Origin: an uncultured Caldilineales bacterium
GTDB lineage: Bacteria; Chloroflexota; Anaerolineae; JAAEKA01
Assembly (NCBI GenBank): GCA_937907455.1
Contig: CALESQ010000098.1
Span: 1-11,348 of the forward strand
Direction of reading: 5' to 3'
DNA length: 11,348 nucleotides
In this document: in pieces, positions 7,493 through 11,348 of the stretch
Numbering within the stretch: the stretch's first letter is position 1
Layout: every line of letters starts with the position of its first letter
The notes under the pieces: generated by a model
Told to the model about the DNA's origin: nothing
What the model saw: only the letters and a program-made list of their open reading frames with translations
Database searches by the model: none
Translations under genes and position numbers: made by a program

Positions 7493-7531
7493 CGAAAGAT
7501 GCCAACTTTTCCGAAAAGTTGGCATCTTTCG
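7493..7531. repeat. Palindromic repeat, copy 2 (core GCCAACTTTTCCG)
   Basis: An 18-19-bp perfect inverted repeat (arms 7493-7511 and 7513-7531, centred on C7512) starts 20 bases after the stop of the surface-protein gene. It shares GCCAACTTTTCCG and the complementary half with the copy at 4218-4254 but has different outer arms (CGAAAGAT against CAGAGTT). The changes are compensatory, so the stem is preserved. It is well placed to act as a transcription end for the surface-protein gene, although no long T-run follows. Confidence 0.75.
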
Positions 7532-7652
7532 CGTGGGTCCGATGTGACTTTTGTCGCTGCGCGTCATGAGGACGTGGACGATAATGGGGCAGAATAGACG
7601 CGACCGCAGCAAGCAGTCGCTGCGCTGGAAGCGCCAGGAATCGAGATACGAC

Positions 7653-7868
7653 ATGGATCCCCTTCCGACTATTGACCATAGGAAATGCACCGGCTGCCAT
7701 CTCTGCGTGGACATCTGCCCCACGCAGGCACTGGCGCAGGTGGCCGGCAAGGCGGTCCTGGCGCACCCGGAGCGCTGTACCTACTGCACAGTCTGCGAGA
7801 ACGTCTGCCCGGAGGACGCCATTGCGCTGCCTTTTCTGATCGTCCTGGCGCCGTCGGTGGTGCATTGA
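7653..7868 (+). CDS. 2x[4Fe-4S] ferredoxin, 71 aa
   Basis: This is a small bacterial-type ferredoxin and low-potential electron carrier in the cytoplasm. Two complete cluster motifs are present: C12-x2-C15-x2-C18-x3-C22-P (CTGCHLCVDICP) and C42-x2-C45-x2-C48-x3-C52-P (CTYCTVCENVCP). Both carry the Pro that follows the fourth Cys. The 71-residue length from the ATG at 7653 is normal for the family, and the hydrophobic C-terminal tail (LPFLIVLAPSVVH) is short. An in-frame ATG at 7584 would add 23 basic, low-complexity residues with no ferredoxin resemblance; AGGAA at 7636-7640 modestly favours 7653. It lies upstream of, and on the same strand as, the cupin and nosZ. Electron supply to N2O respiration is possible because other clade II nos clusters carry Fe-S proteins, but that link is inference from position only. 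Confidence 0.85.
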   Translation: MDPLPTIDHRKCTGCHLCVDICPTQALAQVAGKAVLAHPERCTYCTVCENVCPEDAIALPFLIVLAPSVVH

Positions 7869-7878
7869 ACGACTTCCC

Positions 7879-7912
7879 AGACCTTCAAGGTTTCAGAAAA
7901 CCTTGAAGGTCT
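7879..7912. repeat. Palindromic repeat/hairpin between ferredoxin and cupin genes
   Basis: A perfect 15-bp inverted repeat (arms 7879-7893 and 7898-7912; half-site AGACCTTCAAGGTTT) encloses a CAGA loop. It starts 10 bp after the ferredoxin stop and ends 34 bp before the cupin start, and it is unrelated in sequence to the GCCAACTTTT palindromes. It could terminate or attenuate the ferredoxin transcript, or be another dispersed palindromic element. Confidence 0.7.
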
Positions 7913-7946
7913 TACGCCCATCACCTAGAAAGCAACAAGAACCTCC

Positions 7947-8339
7947 ATGATCCAATCCTTCGGCGAGTTGAACATCAACGCCTACCAGCCACACCGGCCC
8001 GAAGGTGTCGTCCTGACCAGGCTTTTCGAACACGAGGAGCTGCGCGCCGAGCTGGTGGTGCTGCCGCCGCGCACAGCCATCCCGCAGCACACCCACGACC
8101 ACGCCCACGAGCTGTTCGACGTGATCGACGGCAACGGCGTCTTCGTGGTCGGCGGCGTTGACTTCCCCGGGCCGGCCGGCAAGTGCGTCTTCGTCAAGGC
8201 CGGCACCCCGCACGCCATGCGTAACGACAGCGACCAGCCCTGGACCGTGCGCGTCACCTACCAGCAGCGCATCTACCCACGCCACGTGGGCAAGCTGGTG
8301 GGACGGGCGTTTCGCAAGCGGCTGCGACTGGAGCAATGA
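7947..8339 (+). CDS. Small single-domain cupin protein, 130 aa
   Basis: This is a metal-binding beta-barrel protein of the RmlC-like cupin superfamily. Motif 1 is complete: H48-x-H50-x4-E55-x6-G62 (HTHDHAHELFDVIDG). Motif 2 is also recognisable: G86-x2-H89-x3-N93 (AGTPHAMRN). Together they give the usual three-His/one-Glu metal site, with additional His at 52 and 54. The C-terminus is basic (RAFRKRLRLEQ). There is no signal peptide, so a cytoplasmic location is expected. The ATG at 7947 fits the family length; a clear Shine-Dalgarno sequence is not seen. Its substrate cannot be read from the sequence, and small cupins range from sensors to dioxygenases and isomerases. It sits directly upstream of nosZ, separated by the octamer-repeat hairpin, so a role in metal handling or sensing for the nos block is possible but unproven. 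Confidence 0.85.
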   Translation: MIQSFGELNINAYQPHRPEGVVLTRLFEHEELRAELVVLPPRTAIPQHTHDHAHELFDVIDGNGVFVVGGVDFPGPAGKCVFVKAGTPHAMRNDSDQPWTVRVTYQQRIYPRHVGKLVGRAFRKRLRLEQ

Positions 8340-8345
8340 GATGAT

Positions 8346-8441
8346 AGATTGGTAAATTGGTCGCGCGCTACCCATTGACCAATCTACCACTTTACCACTT
8401 TACCAATCTACCAATCTACCAATCTACCAATCTACCATTCC
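8346..8441. repeat. Octanucleotide (ACCAATCT) tandem repeat with inverted flank, upstream of nosZ
   Basis: Eight 8-bp units run from 8378 to 8441: ACCAATCT, two copies of ACCACTTT, four more ACCAATCT and a degenerate last unit. Two inverted units (AGATTGGT, AAATTGGT) lie at 8346-8361. The inverted pair can fold onto units at 8394-8409 with one mismatch in 16. The array starts seven bases after the cupin stop and ends just before the nosZ Shine-Dalgarno sequence (AAGGAG, 8448-8453). Confidence 0.8.
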
Positions 8442-8462
8442 CACCCCAAGGAGACTCACCCC

Positions 8463-10439
8463 ATGAAGCGACTGATCCTCTTGACCATGGTTCTCCTCCT
8501 GCTCGTGTCGGCGCTGGCTGGCTGCAGCAGGGATAAGGAGACGCCCACGCCGTTGGCCGAAGGCAGCTTGCCCGCGGACGCCATGAGCATCGCCCAGGCG
8601 CGCGGGCTGACGCCGGACGACATCAACGCGGCCCTCAAGACCTACGTGCCCAGCGGCAAGTGGGACGACTACTACCTGTTCGCCTCGGGCGGCCACTCTG
8701 GCAACTTGATCGTCATCGGCGTGCCCTCGATGCGCATCCTCAAGAACATCGCCGTCTTTACGCCGGAGGCCTGGCAGGGCTATGGCATCGGCGACCTGGC
8801 CAGCGAGGAGATCCTGGACGCCGGCAACGTGGACGATGTCAAGATCCGCATGGGCGACACCCATCACCCGGCGCTGAGCGAGACCGCCGGCGACTACGAC
8901 GGCCAGTGGATCTTCATCAACGACAAGGCCAGCGCCCGGGTGGCTGTGATCGACCTGCGCGACTTCCGCACCAAGCAGATCGTCAAGGATCCCAACATCA
9001 TCAGCAACCACGGCTCGACCTTCGTCACCCCCAACACCGAGTACATTATCCAGGGCACGCAGTACTCGACTCCGTTGGGCTGGGAGTACGCGCCGCTGAG
9101 CGAGTACAAGGAGAAGTACCGCGGCGTGATCACCCTGTGGAAGTTCGACCGGGAGCGGGGGCGCATCATCCCCGAAGAGTCCTTCAGCATCGAGGTACCG
9201 CCCTACTGGCAGGACTTGTGCGACGCGGGCAAGCTGGACAGCGACGGCTGGGGCTTCTGCAACTCCTTCAACACCGAGATGGCCACCGGAGGCAACATGG
9301 AGGGCAACCCCCAGTTCGAGGCCGGCGTCAGCCAGCGCGACATGGACTACCTGCACATCTTCAACTGGCGCAAGGCTGAGGAGGTGTACAAGGCCGGCAA
9401 GACCGAGGAGATTAACGGCATGCCCGTGATCCGCATTCCCACCGCGGTCGAGGAGGGCATCCTCTTCTTCGCCCCTGAACCCAAGAGCCCGCACGGCGTG
9501 GACGTAACCCCTGACGGCAAGTACATGGTGGTGGCCGGCAAGCTGGACCCGCACGTGACCATCTACTCCTTTGCTAAGATCCAGCAGGCGATCGCCGACA
9601 AGAACTGGACGACCGACGAGTTCGGCATCCCCGTGCTGGACTACGACGCGGTCATGCAGGCGCAGGTGGAGTTGGGCCTTGGACCGCTTCACACCCAGTT
9701 CGACGACAAGGGCAACGCCTACACCAGCCTCTTCCTGGACAGCGCGCTGGCCAAGTGGACCCTGGGCGGCGAGGACCCGGCTGCCTACACGCTGGTGGAG
9801 AAGACGCCCGTGCAGTACAACATCGGCCACATTGCCGCCGCCGAGGGCGACACGGTCAGCCCCGACGGCCAGTATCTGGTGGCGCTCAACAAGTGGGCCG
9901 TGGACCGCTTCCTGCCGGTCGGCCCGCTGCTGCCGCAGAATGAGCAGTTGCTGGACATCGGCAGCTCGCCCATGAAGGTGATCTATGACATGCCCATGGG
10001 CGTCGGCGAGCCGCACTATGCCCAGATGATCAAGGCCGACAAGCTCAAGCCGGTCAACGTCTATCCTGAGGTGGGCTGGGACGCCATCGAGTGGAAGAAA
10101 TCTGAGTTCGCCACCCTGGCCGGCGAGGAGCGCGTCGAGCGCGACGGCAACAACGTGACCATCTACAGCACCTCGATTCGCTCGCACCTGACGCCCGACC
10201 GCATCGAGTTGAAGCAAGGCGACCACGTCGTCTGGCACATCACAAACATCGAGACCGCCCACGACGCAGTGCACGGCTTCCAGCTCGGCGGCCAGAACGT
10301 CAGCCTGAGCATCGAGCCCAGCGCGACGGTCAGCTTCGAGTTCGACGCCAACACCAGCGGCACCTACGCCTACTACTGCACCGAGTTCTGCTCGGCCCTC
10401 CATCTGGAGATGATGGGGTATGTGTTGGTGGAGCCGTAG
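8463..10439 (+). CDS. nosZ: Nitrous oxide reductase NosZ, clade II, lipoprotein type, 658 aa
   Basis: This is the terminal reductase of denitrification, converting N2O to N2 outside the cytoplasmic membrane. Residues 1-21 are a Sec/lipoprotein signal (MKRLILL... ending in the lipobox LAGC, Cys21) with no twin-Arg motif, unlike clade I NosZ. The seven-bladed propeller carries all seven CuZ histidines: H134 and H135 (GDTHHP), H183 (SNHGS), H344 (SPHGVD), H410 (GPLHTQF), H456 (NIGHI) and H518 (GEPHYA). The C-terminal cupredoxin domain carries the CuA site: H604 (DAVHG), then C639-x3-C643-x3-H647-x2-M650 (CTEFCSALHLEM). The CTEFC form replaces the Trp-containing form of clade I. Length and all metal ligands are normal, so it should be functional. 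AAGGAG lies nine bases before the ATG. A membrane protein gene follows after 140 bp. Maturation genes (nosD, F, Y, L) are not in this window. Confidence 0.97.
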   Translation: MKRLILLTMVLLLLVSALAGCSRDKETPTPLAEGSLPADAMSIAQARGLTPDDINAALKTYVPSGKWDDYYLFASGGHSGNLIVIGVPSMRILKNIAVFTPEAWQGYGIGDLASEEILDAGNVDDVKIRMGDTHHPALSETAGDYDGQWIFINDKASARVAVIDLRDFRTKQIVKDPNIISNHGSTFVTPNTEYIIQGTQYSTPLGWEYAPLSEYKEKYRGVITLWKFDRERGRIIPEESFSIEVPPYWQDLCDAGKLDSDGWGFCNSFNTEMATGGNMEGNPQFEAGVSQRDMDYLHIFNWRKAEEVYKAGKTEEINGMPVIRIPTAVEEGILFFAPEPKSPHGVDVTPDGKYMVVAGKLDPHVTIYSFAKIQQAIADKNWTTDEFGIPVLDYDAVMQAQVELGLGPLHTQFDDKGNAYTSLFLDSALAKWTLGGEDPAAYTLVEKTPVQYNIGHIAAAEGDTVSPDGQYLVALNKWAVDRFLPVGPLLPQNEQLLDIGSSPMKVIYDMPMGVGEPHYAQMIKADKLKPVNVYPEVGWDAIEWKKSEFATLAGEERVERDGNNVTIYSTSIRSHLTPDRIELKQGDHVVWHITNIETAHDAVHGFQLGGQNVSLSIEPSATVSFEFDANTSGTYAYYCTEFCSALHLEMMGYVLVEP

Positions 10440-10455
10440 TGGCATAGCCGGGAGA

Positions 10456-10555
10456 TGGTAGATTGGTAAAGTGGTAGATTGGTCGGTTGTCAGTGTCGTC
10501 AGAGATTCGCTGTCGACACGACTTCCCACCAATCTACCAATCTACCAATCTACCA
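10456..10555. repeat. Long octamer-repeat hairpin between nosZ and the membrane-protein gene
   Basis: The inverted arms 10456-10483 and 10528-10555 pair at 26 of 28 positions. The left arm is built of AGATTGGT/AAAGTGGT units and the right arm of ACCAATCT units. The 44-base loop contains a second small stem (GTGTCG 10493-10498 with CGACAC 10514-10519). It uses the same unit as the array before nosZ and likewise ends about 25 bases before the next start codon. In RNA this would be a very stable structure between the two cistrons. Confidence 0.85.
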
Positions 10556-10579
10556 CACCCCAGTCAAGGATCACCTGCC

Positions 10580-11236
10580 ATGACCGAAAACGTCGAGAAA
10601 ATCCTCGGGCCGCGCGTGCCGGACGAGGAGATGCGCAAACACCGAGGGCGCTATCTGCTGCCTACCGCGCTGTTTCTGCTCGCTGCGCTGCTGCTGTTGG
10701 TCTCGATCTTTCTGCCCTACTGGCGGCTGACGCTCAACGCGCCGCAGTATCCGGCGGGGCTGTATGTGGAGGCCTATCTCGACGGCGTGGAAGGGGATGT
10801 GGGCGAGATCGACGGGCTGAACCACTACATCGGCATGCGGCCGCTGGCCGAGGCGGCCCAGTTCGAGCGGTCGATCTCGATCATCGGCGTGGTGGTACTG
10901 GCGCTGCTGGTGCTGGCCGCGGTCTTTGTCCACAGCCGCTGGGCCGCGCTGCTGGCCCTGCCGGCCCTGCTCTTCCCGCTGATCTTCCTGACCGACCTGC
11001 AGTTCTGGCTGGCCAACTTCGGCCAGAACCTGGACCCGACTGCGCCGCTCAGCAGCAGCGTCGATCCCTTCATACCGCCCGTGCTCTTCACCGGCCGCAT
11101 CGCTCAGTTCAGCACAACCGCCGTACCCGGTCCCGGCCTGTGGCTGGCGATTGCTGCCAGCCTCCTGATCCTGATCGGCCTTTACTTCCACCGCCGCGCC
11201 TACAAGCCCTTGGTGGACGCAGCGGCGAAGGGCTGA
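10580..11236 (+). CDS. Four-helix membrane protein of nos cluster, NosB-type candidate, 218 aa
   Basis: This integral membrane protein lies directly downstream of nosZ. Four transmembrane helices are visible: about 25-46, 99-117, 121-137 and 186-204. The first external loop (47-98) carries the conserved-looking stretches FLPYWRLTLNAPQYPAGLY and EIDGLNHYIGMRPL; the second (138-185) is Pro/Ser-rich. A basic N-terminus (RKHRGR) and C-terminus (YFHRRAYK) argue for both ends inside. In the NHYIGM element (81-86), H82 and M86 face outside and could bind copper or heme, but this is inference. In clade II nos clusters a polytopic membrane protein of unknown function called NosB commonly follows nosZ, and position, size and topology fit. 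The ATG at 10580 has AAGGA nine bases upstream; longer in-frame starts would translate the repeat hairpin and are rejected. Likely roles are electron transfer to, or assembly of, NosZ. Confidence 0.75.
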   Translation: MTENVEKILGPRVPDEEMRKHRGRYLLPTALFLLAALLLLVSIFLPYWRLTLNAPQYPAGLYVEAYLDGVEGDVGEIDGLNHYIGMRPLAEAAQFERSISIIGVVVLALLVLAAVFVHSRWAALLALPALLFPLIFLTDLQFWLANFGQNLDPTAPLSSSVDPFIPPVLFTGRIAQFSTTAVPGPGLWLAIAASLLILIGLYFHRRAYKPLVDAAAKG

Positions 11237-11291
11237 GAGGAATTCGCAGGAACTCAAAGCAACTCAAGCAGTTCCGGCGCCTTCCCCATTA

Positions 11292-11338
11292 ACTACTTTG
11301 TAAATTAAGTTTCTGAGAACTTTTGGTTCTCAGGTAGT
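11292..11338. repeat. AT-rich stem-loop after the membrane-protein gene
   Basis: An 8-bp perfect stem, CTGAGAAC (11313-11320) with GTTCTCAG (11326-11333), encloses TTTTG. A second outer pairing is possible between ACTAC (11292-11296) and GTAGT (11334-11338). The stretch is markedly more AT-rich than the rest of the window and lies 55-100 bases after the last stop codon. It may be a terminator, a leader of the next gene or another repeat; the window ends too soon to decide. Confidence 0.4.
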
Positions 11339-11348
11339 ATCTGCCGAT

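Noticed and set aside
7493..7531. Canonical rho-independent terminator
   Set aside because: The stem is excellent but no T-run follows on either strand, and a sequence-related copy lies upstream of the same gene, so a dispersed repeat is the safer call.
7544..7557. Inverted repeat GTGAC-TTTT-GTCGC as a possible CRP/FNR-type site before the ferredoxin
   Set aside because: The half-sites are only 5 bp with one mismatch and do not match TTGAT-N4-ATCAA or TGTGA-N6-TCACA; too weak to call.
7580..7585. GATAAT as a -10 box for the ferredoxin gene
   Set aside because: No -35 at 16-18 bp spacing; the nearest TTGTCG (7551-7556) is 23 bp away.
8424..10532. 702-residue minus-strand open frame
   Set aside because: It is a shadow of nosZ; the nosZ frame carries every copper ligand, and the antisense translation is low-complexity Val/Asp/His-rich.
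8346..10555. CRISPR array
   Set aside because: The units are 8 bp, directly abutting and without unique spacers; they are simple tandem repeats.

Overview
The window is GC-rich bacterial DNA, and I infer a member of the Chloroflexota (Anaerolineae/Caldilineae-like). The grounds are a very large SARP/BTAD regulator with an NB-ARC core and TPR tail, a signal-peptide surface protein built from propeller, DUF11-like and Ig-like modules, a lipoprotein-type clade II nitrous oxide reductase, and an unusual density of short palindromic and tandem repeats between genes. No rRNA, tRNA, CRISPR array, transposase or integrase was seen.

Layout. (1) Left edge: the C-terminal part of an M14 zinc carboxypeptidase (+), whose frame is interrupted by a stop at 25-27, so the zinc-site half is missing from this window. 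(2) 862-3861 (-): a 999-aa transcriptional regulator, convergent with the peptidase. (3) 3862-3985: a divergent intergenic region with an extended -10 promoter for the regulator and a long near-palindrome just downstream of its predicted start point. (4) 3986-4195 (+): a small 69-aa protein of unknown function. (5) 4311-7472 (+): a 1053-aa secreted, C-terminally anchored multidomain surface protein, bracketed by two copies of the same palindromic repeat. (6) 7653-11236 (+): a respiratory nitrous oxide reduction block consisting of a 2x[4Fe-4S] ferredoxin, a small cupin, nosZ, and a four-helix membrane protein of the NosB type. Genes for NosD, NosF, NosY and NosL would be expected to the right of the window but are not visible.

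How the genes may work together. NosZ (CuA + CuZ) reduces N2O to N2 on the outer face of the cytoplasmic membrane, held there by a lipid anchor. The membrane protein behind it is a plausible electron-transfer or maturation partner. The ferredoxin and cupin are linked to it only by position and shared strand. The SARP regulator may control itself, the divergent small gene and perhaps the surface protein; nothing in the sequence ties it to nosZ.

The most striking non-coding signal is a pair of octanucleotide-repeat hairpins (unit ACCAATCT and its complement), one immediately upstream of nosZ and one immediately upstream of the membrane-protein gene. Palindromes, heptamer repeats and 9-bp repeats occupy most of the other gene gaps. 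No wholly new system is evident. The best candidates for something under-described are the repeat hairpins around nosZ, the regulator/small-protein divergent pair with its operator-like palindrome, and the NHYIGM membrane protein.
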